Below, piece after piece: positions 54,600 to 64,000 of a stretch of DNA of 64,000 nucleotides (positions within the stretch are counted from its first letter, which is position 1; every line of letters starts with the position of its first letter). A program made the position numbers and the translations under genes. Source of the stretch: Gracilariopsis chorda (taxonomy: Eukaryota > Rhodophyta > Florideophyceae > Gracilariales > Gracilariaceae); assembly GCA_003194525.1 (NCBI GenBank), contig NBIV01000094.1:184492-248491 (forward strand), read 5' to 3'. The notes beneath the pieces are model-generated. The model did not search any database, was not told the DNA's origin, and worked only from the letters and a program-made list of their open reading frames with translations.

Positions 54600-55350
54600 A
54601 AAAGTCAGGTCTCCATCAAATAAAGAATCCAAAATAACTTCGCCACCGCACTCACCTCTAAGAAAAACACCCACTCCTTATCACCTAGTACGGTATCCAC
54701 AACGCTTCGCAGCAGAAACCAAAAACTTGTCAGTTCTCCGTACATAGCCAAGACCAGATAACATTAGCACTTAAACTCACCTTGCAACCACCACTTCTTC
54801 GAACCCATTTCCCATCTCGCTCGCTTCGCATCAATAAACAAGAACGTGTCAGATCTCTGTAGGTAGCCAGTCCCAGAAAACATTCTCAATGAAACTCACC
54901 TTGTAGCAACCAGTTCTTCGCACCCATTCCCTCATGCCTCTCCCTTCGCGCTAACACACAGAAACATGTCAGATGTCCATCCAAAAACGGAGCAAAACTA
55001 AAACACAACCGCACTCACCTCTATGCTCGCCATTCATTCGCTCTCACCTATCACCGCATCCACAACGCGTCGCGACAGCAACAAAATCTTGTCAGATCTC
55101 CGCGCGTAGTCGTTACTAGATAACATTTGCAGTCTAACTCACCTTGTAGCAACCACTTCTGCTCACCCGATCCACCCCTTCTCATTCATATAGCTCCGTA
55201 TCAAGAAACAAAACATGTCAGGTCCTCGTCCAGATTGAAAAGAGAACAGCATAGCAAACTCACCTGTTCCTCGCAGTCTCCCAAGCCCCTAGCTTCGTCC
55301 CAAAACACTGCCGTTGTTCCCTCTCTCGCATCAACATAGAAAGCGTAGCA
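54600..55350 (-). repeat. tandem array of about 120-bp exon-intron-like modules
   Basis: On the minus strand AGGTGAGT, a strong 5' splice signal, recurs six times (plus-strand ACTCACCT at 54650, 54775, 54894, 55013, 55137 and 55258). Each is followed about 45-50 bases on by CTGACA or CTGACT, a strong branch-point match (plus-strand TGTCAG at 54729, 54847, 54967, 55090 and 55216, with AGTCAG at 54603). This would give six introns of about 50-55 bp separated by exons of about 65-70 bp. The exons between resemble one another when translated: FLFIDAKRARWEMGSKKWWL, then Q before one donor; FCVLARRERHEGMGAKNWLL, then Q before the next. FYVDAREGTTAVFWDEA precedes the first donor and FIDANVRERSCRLDEVWWF follows the last intron. 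Two of the modules (55021-55089 and 54659-54726) no longer read open. Confidence 0.6.
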
Positions 55351-55749
55351 AGAGTCAGCACATGTCAACACACGAAAAAACGAGACGTACTCAATTGCAC
55401 TTCACGAACCTGCAAGCACGAGCGGGACGTTCCGCCACATCCAGCGTCCAGGAAATCGCACGCTCCGAAGATCACACTGATCTACACCCTCGTCTACACA
55501 TGTTCCCAACCTCTTCATGCAAAATAATCAAGTCCTTGCCGTCGCGTAAAACATTTACCAACTTTGAATGTTTTCATTCCAAACCACTTTCCCGTCCACA
55601 CACGTGCCATGCCTGCCGTGCCTGCCACGCGCCTCTCTGGCGCATCACAATGCCACCTGATTGCTGCTCCTGAGCAGTCATATATTCTCCCGGAACGCCT
55701 CCCACGTCTTTCTCATCTCCCACATACTTACATCCTTCTCCTCTGCACC

Positions 55750-58700
55750 ATGCAGCCTTGTCGCTTCCACAGGTGCTCCTTCCAGACAAAACTCCACGCC
55801 TCCCTTGTCCAACACCAGCGCCGTTGTCGCTTCCGCCACACCCCCAACCCCTTCCTCGCCACCACTCCCAAGAACGGCACCCAGCTCCCACCCCGCACCA
55901 AACGACCACGCATTCAAACCGCAGACTCCCGCTCCGTTCGCATCTCAAACCGCCCCTCTGACAACGTTCCGCTCGCGGAAGACGATGAATACCATTCCAG
56001 CCAGCTCGCTCTAGCCCTTCGCTCCGCAGACGCCGTCCACCTTCTCCACTCCTCTCTCTCCTCCCCTCGCAACACACCTGCTTCCAGCACCCCCGCACCT
56101 GCCAAACTCCACCCTGTTGTCTCCTACATCGCTTCCATCGCCACCAAGCTCGGCAAACGCAAAGCAGACGAACTCATCAACCTCCTCAAAGACCCGGATT
56201 GCTCCCAGGCACTTATCCAACAAATAACGTCCGTCTCCCACTGCCTTGAACTCCATGCAAAGCTCTTCGAGGACACCGTCGGCTCTATCAGCTTCAAATC
56301 CAGAACTATTCGTCACAAGCCCTCAAACATCACTGCAACTCTCTACCTGAAAACCCCCGTCGATGTCTTCCTCAAACAACTCCGCTACGCGTCTCGCGCA
56401 AACACCTTCTTCCAACCAGTAAGACAGTCCGCGTCAGACGGCTCCCCCGCACACGCTCACCCCATGGCTTCAAAACTCGGTACATGCGTCTACAAGGACC
56501 TCAAGCACCACATCCTACATTCTCAAGACCCAGATGTTATTTGGCACAACTCCAACATCACTGGCATTGAATCTTTCATCGGCTTCGTACAGCTTTACTC
56601 AGACAAGTCTTCCATCTCGCTCAAGAACTCCTCTATCACCTCCTACCCCCTCGACATCACCCTCCTCAAGTTTTCAGACTCCTTCCGCCGCCATTGCATA
56701 TCCCGTAACTACACCCTACTCGGCTACTTCCCCACGTCCTTCGAAGCCCCTTCCTCCCCATCCGACGAGGATTCCTTCGAAGACCGCTCGCTTTCCTCTG
56801 CCATCACCCGTACCACCCGAATGGAACTCATTCAAGAAGCTCTGCAAACCATCCTCGAGCCCCTCGCAGCTGTTGCCCTCAAAGGATTTCCTTTCCGGGA
56901 TGAAGACCAGGTCATCCGGCAGTGCCACCCAGTCATCCCAAACTATGCTGCAGACATCCCCGAAGCGAAAGACATCCTCGCTGTCCTCCACGGCACAAAA
57001 CCGTTGAAGCCCTGCCATAGATGCCTCGTCCCCCGCTCCGACCTCAGCCTCCACCTCAGCTCCCTAACCACTCGAACCGCTTCCCACACCCTCCAAACAA
57101 GATCCTCACACGACGCCCTTCTCAAGAATGCAAATAACGACGAACTACAACGCAGACCGCGCGTCGCAAGGACTCTCAGAGATCAAGCAGCATCTCTCCT
57201 GCTCACAAACTCCTCTCCCCCTACCACTCCTTCTTCTAATCTTACCCCCTCCTCAACATTTCCCCACTGCTCACCCCATACTCCATCTTCTCCTTCGAAC
57301 CCCTTCACAATTTCCACCTCGGTATCTCCAAACTCGTCAAACTCGCCACCATCGAACGCCTGAAGTCCGACAATCTCTTCACCACTGTTGGCTCCTCCTC
57401 GAGATCATTCAAATCTATTCGAAGCACCCTTCTCACCCATGCAAACAACATCCTCGCAGATATCGAAGTCAACTTCTCCGCACCGGAACTTCACATTGAC
57501 TTTTCCACCGCAGAGAAGGGCAAATTCCTCAACAGCTTCTTCACCCCGGACGGCATCAAAGGCATGCTCGAGGCAAAAGATTACCACGCAGTCGACATGG
57601 TGTTTCCCTTCGTAGGCGCCTTCTTCGATCGTTGCTGCAACGAAGTTGACACAGCACCCATCACATCCATCTTCACGACATACGCCGACCTCTTCACTAC
57701 CGCACTCCACTACAACACCACCTCAGAATGGACACACCAACAACTTCGTTCCCTCCAAGAACTCATCAAGCACTTCAAGCATCTCTGCGTCTCCATCCTC
57801 GGCCCTTTCCAGGCTTCTCACTTCGGAATGCTCAAATTCCACCTTCTCGATCACATCGTCGCCGACATCAAACTATACGGAGGTCTCCACTTCACTGACG
57901 CTGGCATCTACGAACAAGCACAAGTACTCTTCAAAAACCATTATCGGCGCACATCCCGAAGATCTTCAACCACTCACAGAGAAACAATCGACGCAATTCA
58001 ACTTACAGAAGGCTTTCGGAACTCAACTGCCATCCCCCACCGCCTTTCCACCTCCTCAAACTCCCACACACTCCCAGCTCGAAGACATTCCATGGTTCGC
58101 GACGGTATCATCATTCTCTTTCGGGATATAATCACCGCAGAAAAGTACCTTCGGGCGAACCCAAACTGCCCCAATGCCTCTCTCTCAAACATCTTCACCT
58201 CTTCCACCATATCGTTCATCACCCAAATCTCACGAGACGCAATCTCACCGTTTCACAATCTATGCCTCGAAGCGCTTGGACTTTCCCCTTCTTCACCCTC
58301 CCTCTCTTCTCTCAACTTCTCCGTCGTCAACTCCGCCTTCATCCGCAGCGGTTTCACCCCTTCCTTGCAAGACGTCGACAGAACGTTCAAATGCATCCGA
58401 TTCAGAGAACCATCGGCCCCTGTTCTCCAGCGCATCTTTGCCACCACCAGCTTTGGTCCTTCAAAACTTCCAAAGTTCTCTCATATTCTCGTCTCAAGCA
58501 CTCCACCACCCAATTGCAAGTTCCCCACGGTTTGTGTATGTAAGCTTCTTGCCATTCTCCGCTTCCGCATAAAAGACGATGAGCCAGGTGAACGCGAATA
58601 TGCTTTCGTCCGCTTCTTCGAACTCACAGATCCTCTTGATCACGTGGATGAAAATCTTAACTGCATCACCCTCCGTTGGGCGACAGACGATGAACATGAC

Positions 58701-58925
58701 CATACTATTCTCCCCGCTCTTCACGGAACCTCGAATCCTAGCCCCAATACCGCACCTTGGTTCAGTCTTTTTCCTTTCACCGCCATCAAAAGTTCCGTGC
58801 ATCTTGTTCGCCAGAACTACCCAGCACGACCTTTCTTTCCGCCCCTTCCATGGCAACAACATCGGTTCTATATGAACAGATTCTTCCGCGACCCACGAGC
58901 AAGAGCTTATTCCACCGCAAGGTAA
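55750..58925 (+). pseudogene. KDZ/Plavaka-like DNA transposase, reading frame broken
   Basis: An ATG at 55750 starts with a zinc-finger-like CRFHRCSFQTKLHASLVQHQ. A long frame runs to about 57130 and includes FIGFVQLYSDKSSISLKN, a CxxC-bearing PCHRCLVPRSDL and other parts expected of this superfamily. The frame then changes at least once (57130-57240), with a TAA at 57237. The C-terminal part (57240-58925) has FEPLHNFHLGISKLVK, LHYNTTSEWTHQQLRSLQEL, and the conserved LKFHLLDHIVADIKLYGGLH followed by D..YEQ. KDZ transposases use an RNase H-like fold and are large, so about 1050 residues is fitting. The break could be frameshifts or an unrecognised intron; I favour inactivation. It is convergent with the minus-strand gene at 58979, with 53 bp between. 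Confidence 0.75.
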
Positions 58926-58978
58926 TCAAATTTAGAAACACAGACCCGCTAACTCTAGCAATAAACTTCTTAAACTTC

Positions 58979-60703
58979 TCATTCCTCCGCCATCTCTTCT
59001 CCACGCTCACCGTCCTCTCCGTCTTCCTTCCCCTCCCCTTCCTCTCTGGGGTCCAACATTTCTTCCTCAACGGCTACCAACTCTTTAAACTCCCGTTCTT
59101 CAGGCATGCAACGGCCTACGTAGCAATCAAATACATTTCCAAGGTACGTAGTCATTTCATCCAAAAACACCTCGTACTGGACACACAGATACACCATTTG
59201 TTTCGACGGCATCCAACAGGCAACGGTCCCCTCACGTTCCTCATTCTCTACCACTTCAGTCGGATCTTCAGCTTTCACACCATAGTTCACAAGCTCCTTC
59301 CCGTACTTCCCTTCGATCTTCCTTCTCGCAGTCAGTAGGATATCCTCCACAGCAAGCGGGAGATACTTTGCATACAATTTTGAAAACAGCATTTGCCGCT
59401 TCCCTCCTCTCCCCACATCTTCTTTCAATGCCTCTACCACAGAAGCAATCCACGCATCCAATCGCTCCAAATGCATCACACTTCCATCTACATAGCTCGT
59501 CTCCCGTTCCCTGCACGGTCGCTCCTTGTCGTACCCCATAAATTCCCTCAACACCTCCACACTCAATCGGTTCTTGAAGTACAAGTCATCTGGTTCTTCT
59601 CCATACTTTTTCGAAGTCTCGTCATAACCAGAGAAACATATTCTGTCTAAACCAGACAACCTCCACGCACATAAGATCGGATCTCCCCTCTCATCTTTCG
59701 GCAACAATTTCTCTTCCGCCTCCTTCATCTGCTCTTCATACGCCACAGCCACCTCTTCATCATCCTCCTTCCGCGGTTTCCTAGCAAGTAGAGTGTACCC
59801 CAGACCAAAGAATAACCTATCCCTCGCATTCCTTTTCCGCACCCCGACAATATCACTAAGAGCCTGTTTCATGCGCCTCCTCAAACACAGATTCCTCCTC
59901 AACTCTTCTTCGCAGTCAACTTTAATCCCCATGGCTTCCAACCTTCTCCAAATTGGTTTCTCCAGCTCCATCCGCACCACATGCAACAACATCTCATCGC
60001 TTCCTCCTTGAAAAGACTGAGTGTAGGCCTTTGGCCCCCATGACTTTCTTCCTAGCGCCAGCTCTATAGTATCCAAAGGCACCATCTCCTTCTCGTCTAT
60101 AATCAGAACACTGTGCTTCCTCCCCGGTCCCACCTCTTCAGCCCTGTTCGACCAGTTTCGCTCCGAAACTCTCCTTCCGAGGCACAACTCACTGGTCTCC
60201 TGCTTCGCATATACCAATATCTTCTCATAAACTCTCGAGGCTACTCCAATGAAACGTATATCAACTTCGATTTCGTACCGTTTCCGACCACTCTTGATGT
60301 CTTCGCCACTCAGTTTTCCTGTTCGACCAGGAATACTCTCTCGTAATGACGTCAGCAGCATCTCTTTCTTCGTAAGTTCATCTTCTAGCCTCTTCATCTC
60401 CCTGTTTGCCAGGTTCAAGCATAGTTGGAGGCTAGTGTTGCCATCTCTTGCTCTTCTTAGTTCCCCCTTCAGCTCTCCAAGCTTTGTCAACAGCTGATTC
60501 CGTCCCATAAACTTTGCCTCTCCATGCTCCGTTCTCTTATGTCCGACTTCCTTCAACGGCTCAATTCCATCTTCATCCTCCTCCTCCTCATACCTTTCCT
60601 TCTCCCAGATCCGATCTCCCTTCCCACCACCACCTACCCTCGTGCACTGTATCGACTCCCTTCGTATAGCTTCGTCAGTGTATCCATATTCGACACTCTT
60701 CAT
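58979..60703 (-). CDS. coiled-coil protein, probable partner ORF of the KDZ-like element
   Basis: The ORF is 574 residues from an ATG, open throughout. Residues about 65-125 are a coiled coil (QLLTKLGELKGELRRARDG and on). A large globular part of unknown family follows, with WGPKAYTQSFQGGSDEMLLH, RRRMKQALSDIVGVRKRNAR and DDLYFKNRLSVEVLREFMG. The C-terminus is very acidic. Its stop lies 53 bp from the transposase stop, so the two converge. A second ORF facing the transposase and of matching base use is what one would expect of one mobile element, but membership is inferred from position. The protein may be longer: the ORF at 60920-61474 ends in a good 5' splice signal. Confidence 0.6.
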   Translation of the reverse strand: MKSVEYGYTDEAIRRESIQCTRVGGGGKGDRIWEKERYEEEEDEDGIEPLKEVGHKRTEHGEAKFMGRNQLLTKLGELKGELRRARDGNTSLQLCLNLANREMKRLEDELTKKEMLLTSLRESIPGRTGKLSGEDIKSGRKRYEIEVDIRFIGVASRVYEKILVYAKQETSELCLGRRVSERNWSNRAEEVGPGRKHSVLIIDEKEMVPLDTIELALGRKSWGPKAYTQSFQGGSDEMLLHVVRMELEKPIWRRLEAMGIKVDCEEELRRNLCLRRRMKQALSDIVGVRKRNARDRLFFGLGYTLLARKPRKEDDEEVAVAYEEQMKEAEEKLLPKDERGDPILCAWRLSGLDRICFSGYDETSKKYGEEPDDLYFKNRLSVEVLREFMGYDKERPCRERETSYVDGSVMHLERLDAWIASVVEALKEDVGRGGKRQMLFSKLYAKYLPLAVEDILLTARRKIEGKYGKELVNYGVKAEDPTEVVENEEREGTVACWMPSKQMVYLCVQYEVFLDEMTTYLGNVFDCYVGRCMPEEREFKELVAVEEEMLDPREEGEGKEDGEDGERGEEMAEE

Positions 60704-60919
60704 CGCATTATCCCGATTGAGCCGGGAAGAGGACCCTTGGCTTGTTCTGCGTGCCGGGACTCTGCGAGTTCGGCCTCCATTTCCACAAACAACGGCTGAT
60801 TGCTTCGTATTCTCCTTCCCTCCACGTCCCTCCCCGCTCCCACGTCGTACTGCAGCTTGAAAACGAACAGGACTCTTCTTGCGTTCCCCAATTCCCCCCG
60901 TACCTTGGTGTACTTCGTC

Positions 60920-61474
60920 TTACGGTGTGTCACTCACGTGTTCCTTTGAGGCAAGAGTGCTGCCCTGCTCCTCATTCCTCTCTAAACACTGTTTGGATGC
61001 CTTCCATTTACGTCTCTCCTCGACAACACCGCCGTAACTGCAACTAGACCTTCGCCTCTTCGGTTTTCTTTCGGTTTCTCCTTCTTCCTCTTCCTCACTT
61101 TTTACCAAAAACACCCTGTGAACGGCACTATTACGAGTAACTGGACCTCTCGGCGGTCTTTCCTTCTTCCTCCTTACGACTTCACTCACCGTACGGTCCG
61201 TCATAGTTGAGGTAGCTCCTTCCTGCTTTTCATCTTCCTTCCCCGTTTGTACGATGGTACTTTCACGTCGTCTCTCCGTCGTTTGCAACCCAGAACGCGG
61301 CGGACCTCTCTTCACATATACACCCCGGTTCTTGCTTTTCCGCGCATCTGCAGCACTTAAACTTCCCGCAATGGGTCTTTCCGAGTCCACACTTGGCCTC
61401 CCACCATTTCCTTTGCGAGACTTCGACGTACCGCCCTCCTTACTGTACCGTACGCGCTGCTGCTGTTTTCCCAT
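60920..61474 (-). CDS. basic/Ser-rich protein or first exon of the coiled-coil gene
   Basis: The ORF is 184 residues from the ATG at 61474. It is low-complexity, rich in Arg, Lys, Ser and Glu (KSRKGNGGRPSVDSERPIAG, ERKPKRRRSSCSYGGVVEER), with nuclear-localisation-like patches. Just before its stop the sequence reads AACAC-GTGAGT (donor after 60938 on the minus strand). Splicing to an AG before 60703 would join it to the 574-residue frame and give one protein of about 750 residues. No strong branch motif was found in the gap, so this is a hypothesis. Confidence 0.5.
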   Translation of the reverse strand: MGKQQQRVRYSKEGGTSKSRKGNGGRPSVDSERPIAGSLSAADARKSKNRGVYVKRGPPRSGLQTTERRRESTIVQTGKEDEKQEGATSTMTDRTVSEVVRRKKERPPRGPVTRNSAVHRVFLVKSEEEEEGETERKPKRRRSSCSYGGVVEERRKWKASKQCLERNEEQGSTLASKEHVSDTP

Positions 61475-61959
61475 CCGTAAATAGGCGGTATTGAACCAAA
61501 CCGCGGTATCGGGATGCGGAAAGTAGAAGTTAGACCAGGTTGGAGACAAAGGAAAGGATTGAATTCGAAAGTGACTTCGCGGGATGAGGCGAAAGAGCCA
61601 GAAGATGTATAAACTGTGTCATCCGAAGCCCGAGAAAAATGGATTTTTGAATATCCTGCCATGAACGACGAGCTACCCAAAAACCTATGCCAAAAATGGA
61701 GTATTTGGAAACCCTCATCCATATCTTTCACGATTCGTTTCCACACACTCCCTCAAATCCTTAAGGACATGTATACATATGTTATCCTGTTCCTCTTTCT
61801 TTCTATTAATTCATTTGAAGTAAATGCCATTTAGCACCTCTATCCAATTTCACAATTGAAAGCTTTAACAACGAATAAGACAGGAACTATAATGTGGAGA
61901 ATAACAAAATAGAAGTCTACTCAAAATAGTGCTTCACAAGTAACACAGGTAAGAAGACT
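61475..61959. other. spacer; possible end of the KDZ-like element
   Basis: Short frames only. GGTGCTA is found reading inward near 61836 and also in the CTAG tract near 53850, but no longer terminal repeat or target duplication could be matched. Confidence 0.35.
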
Positions 61960-63998
61960 TCAAGCCGTGCTTCTAAAACCGTAATCATTCCCGTAACGAA
62001 GAAACAACTCTTCTCCTTCCTTTATATCGTGTATTGCTCTCGCAGATAGCAGAGTGTATTCCATAATCCTTTGCTGCGATAAAGTAGAGCTCACCGGACG
62101 TATCTGAACATTCGCCTTTCTTCGTATGTTGGGTTCATCTTCTGCTAAGTTTTTCTCCTCGTTTCCGCCCAGGTAGTGGGGATCATTAATATAGCCTGCC
62201 ATGCAAAAAGGTGCAGGAACAATCCATATCCTCGCTGTCTTCGTTCCTCCATTATAGGTAGGCAGAGTTTCAAAACCAATGCCGCTACCTACCACTTCCA
62301 TGGAGAACTTGTTGAAAAGCGAAACAGTAGCTCCCATGAGCCCCTCCCCATACGTAACATGTTGTTGGGGACGTTTACTAATGTCATGATACACAATAGT
62401 CCCATAGAAGTGACAAACAGCCTCTCCTTCTGCGAAATTCCGTGCACTAAAGACTCCGAGCCCGCTAGATGGGTGCTTCACTGAAGACTTCGCCACCACG
62501 CACCATTAACTTGATGCATCTACACCACGCAACAACTCTGGCTCTAACTCGTTCAGCTTTGCCTGAGTGCTTTGCGGCCACAGATGTAAAGCCTTAGTAC
62601 GATACTTGCCGATAAGATCCATATCACCCCATAAAGTCGATAGAAAATCCATTATATGGAAAGGAAACCTTTGTTACTGCGGGAAATCCTTCGGTGCTGT
62701 CCATTGCATTCCTCTGGATCTCTTCCTGAACACCGTGTCCACATGAAGTGCCGCCTGTACAAACAGCATTCGTACCGATGCGTTCATTCACATTCCAAGT
62801 CACCGACTTTGAGGGAATTGTCGCAATTAACTTTCCCATATGCACTATACCGTTATGCTTCGCGTGTATGAAACAATTACGATACTTCTCACCGCCGATG
62901 AACTTTCTGGGCGGAACAAGTTCCATGCACACGAGTGCTGTGGTAAACATTTCTGAGAAGAAATCATCACAAGGTCTCCAGGTTGAGAAAAACGTGCTAT
63001 GAGCTCTTTCATCAACTGTCTCGACTTCTGCTCCGGGCGAATCTGACGATTTACAAATCGTTGCCCATCCCGCACCTTCCAGTACAGTCTCTCTCCTGGG
63101 GCATGATGGGGAACCTGATCGATTACTCCGACATGTCCAGGGTATCGGCTGGCAACATGGTTGAACTTACGGTAGTTCACCATTGTCTTCTGCTCCGCAT
63201 AGGGAATGCCATTCCGAACCGCATGCACTACCTGCTCCCCTGCGGGGAACAAGCTAATTTGTTGTTGCGACAGGGAACGCCATCGGGTTTGAGCGATGGC
63301 GCAAACACAACAGGGACGTCTTATCCACGGTGAAAGACTTCTTCATCCTCCCGTCTGCATCAACGTATTGGCAGTCGGTCAAAATCTTGTACCATATCGG
63401 AACTGAAAACCTGAACAGAAGACGAACAAGTGTCCGCCAGGACGCAGGCAATCCGAGTTGTGATCGGCAAACGAAACCATCTTCTGGTGACTGATGCGAT
63501 CGTATTCGGTATCCCGAATTTGATACGGCGCGTCAGATATAGAGAGTTGAACTCTCCCCCTCGGAGATATGGTGCCTCCCGGAACACTTTCATGAACGTC
63601 CACCAGCTCTTCGGAGTCCACGCAGTAGAACGCAAAGTTCTTGTCCATCACGGACTCCAGAATCTTCATAGCCTTCGCAGTCACAGGCCCCAGCGTCCCA
63701 TGAGGAGGGAGGATGTTCACCGAAACGTCCACCGTTGCCTGTATCTCCGCAGCAGCGGGAGCAGTAGGCGTGGCAATTACGTCATCACTGCTACTACCGC
63801 TCCCATCCGTCTGTCCGGAGCCATTGGAGCTCTCACGGAGCTGCTTTCCAACGGCCTGCACGCTCTTCGTGTGGCTCTTGGTTCCAGGAGCGGCGGATGG
63901 TTTGGAATGTACATCCGTAGGGCGCGACCAAGCTTTGCTGGGTTGAACATTATGCTTGCACAAGCTTCCTTCACTGATTTGACAATATCTTCGGACAA
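61960..63998 (-). pseudogene. DNA N4/N6 amino-methyltransferase fused to a SET domain, decayed and cut by the window edge
   Basis: Reading leftward from the window edge, an ordered piece (SEDIVKSVKEACASIMFNPA) is followed by a Ser/Gly linker. The methyltransferase then shows SDAPYQIRD (place of the DPPY catalytic motif, Ala for Pro), CLRPGGHLFVFC, SNPMAFPVATTN, NYRKFNHVASRYPGHVGVID and RFSQPGDLV. One frame over it continues DDFFSEMFTTALVCM and PPRKFIGGEKYRNCF, the SAM-binding end. This motif order is that of bacterial-type N4-cytosine/N6-adenine enzymes. At least three single-base indels and a TAA at 62506 interrupt it. In frame after that stop comes a SET domain: GLGVFSARNFAEGEAVCHFY, YINDPHYLGGNEEKN (place of the RFINH..xPN motif) and ARAIHDIKEGEELFLRYGND. 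SET domains methylate protein lysines. Both activities would target chromatin. Confidence 0.7.
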
Positions 63999-64000
63999 GG

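Noticed and set aside
54600-55350. The same 120-bp array read as a bacterial-style iteron or satellite
   Set aside because: The best-kept bases are splice-like signals and the intervening parts translate to related peptides, so exon-intron modules explain it better.
55574-56098. 174-residue minus-strand frame opposite the transposase
   Set aside because: It is Gly/Arg-rich as expected from the reverse complement of a Pro/Ser/Thr-rich coding strand; a shadow frame.

Overview
The window is nuclear DNA from a eukaryote. Genes are sparse and mostly uninterrupted. Several have a TATAAAA box 90-165 bp upstream of the ATG and an AATAAA downstream, and coding density is low among LTR retrotransposons, DNA transposons and their debris. 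An organelle-type N-terminal extension on a DCC-family (DUF393) protein, several small secreted proteins, Ty3 chromoviral and two kinds of Ty1 element, and a KDZ/Plavaka-like transposase together suggest an alga. A red alga is my best guess, but nothing here proves it and no rRNA or organelle gene is present to fix it.

Layout. 0-10.3 kb is nested transposon debris: a minus-strand Ty1/copia relic, then a plus-strand Ty1/copia reverse transcriptase/RNase H relic. The RNase H of the latter is split by a complete but inactivated Ty3 chromovirus (342-bp LTRs, GGATG target duplication). 11.6-23.9 kb is a tandem duplication. A three-helix membrane protein gene is followed by a block holding a secreted protein gene, a DCC-family gene and a Gly-rich ORF. 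The second unit starts with a truncated membrane gene. The first part of the two units has diverged strongly while the last 3.7 kb is almost identical, which suggests recent gene conversion or replacement. 24-33 kb is the gene-rich core: a type I L-asparaginase, a Sel1-repeat protein divergent from an acidic/basic nuclear-type protein, and a secreted protein made of 23 six-cysteine modules, part of which is a fresh 420-bp tandem array. 36-40.5 kb holds a tRNA-like relic, a secreted pre-pro protein with a strongly cationic C-terminal helix, a tiny secreted ORF and a hAT-like non-autonomous element. 41-49 kb holds decayed retroelements, including a Ty3 relic whose reverse transcriptase active site has changed from YxDD to YLNN. 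49-53.8 kb has no gene I can support.

53.8-64 kb is the most unusual stretch: a CTAG-saturated tract, a 150-bp hairpin, a minus-strand array of about 120-bp modules that look like tandemly duplicated exon-intron units, a frame-broken KDZ-like transposase, a convergent coiled-coil gene that is probably its partner, and at the right edge a decayed gene joining a bacterial-type DNA amino-methyltransferase domain to a C-terminal SET domain. Whether the methyltransferase-SET gene was cargo of the KDZ-like element cannot be settled from this window.
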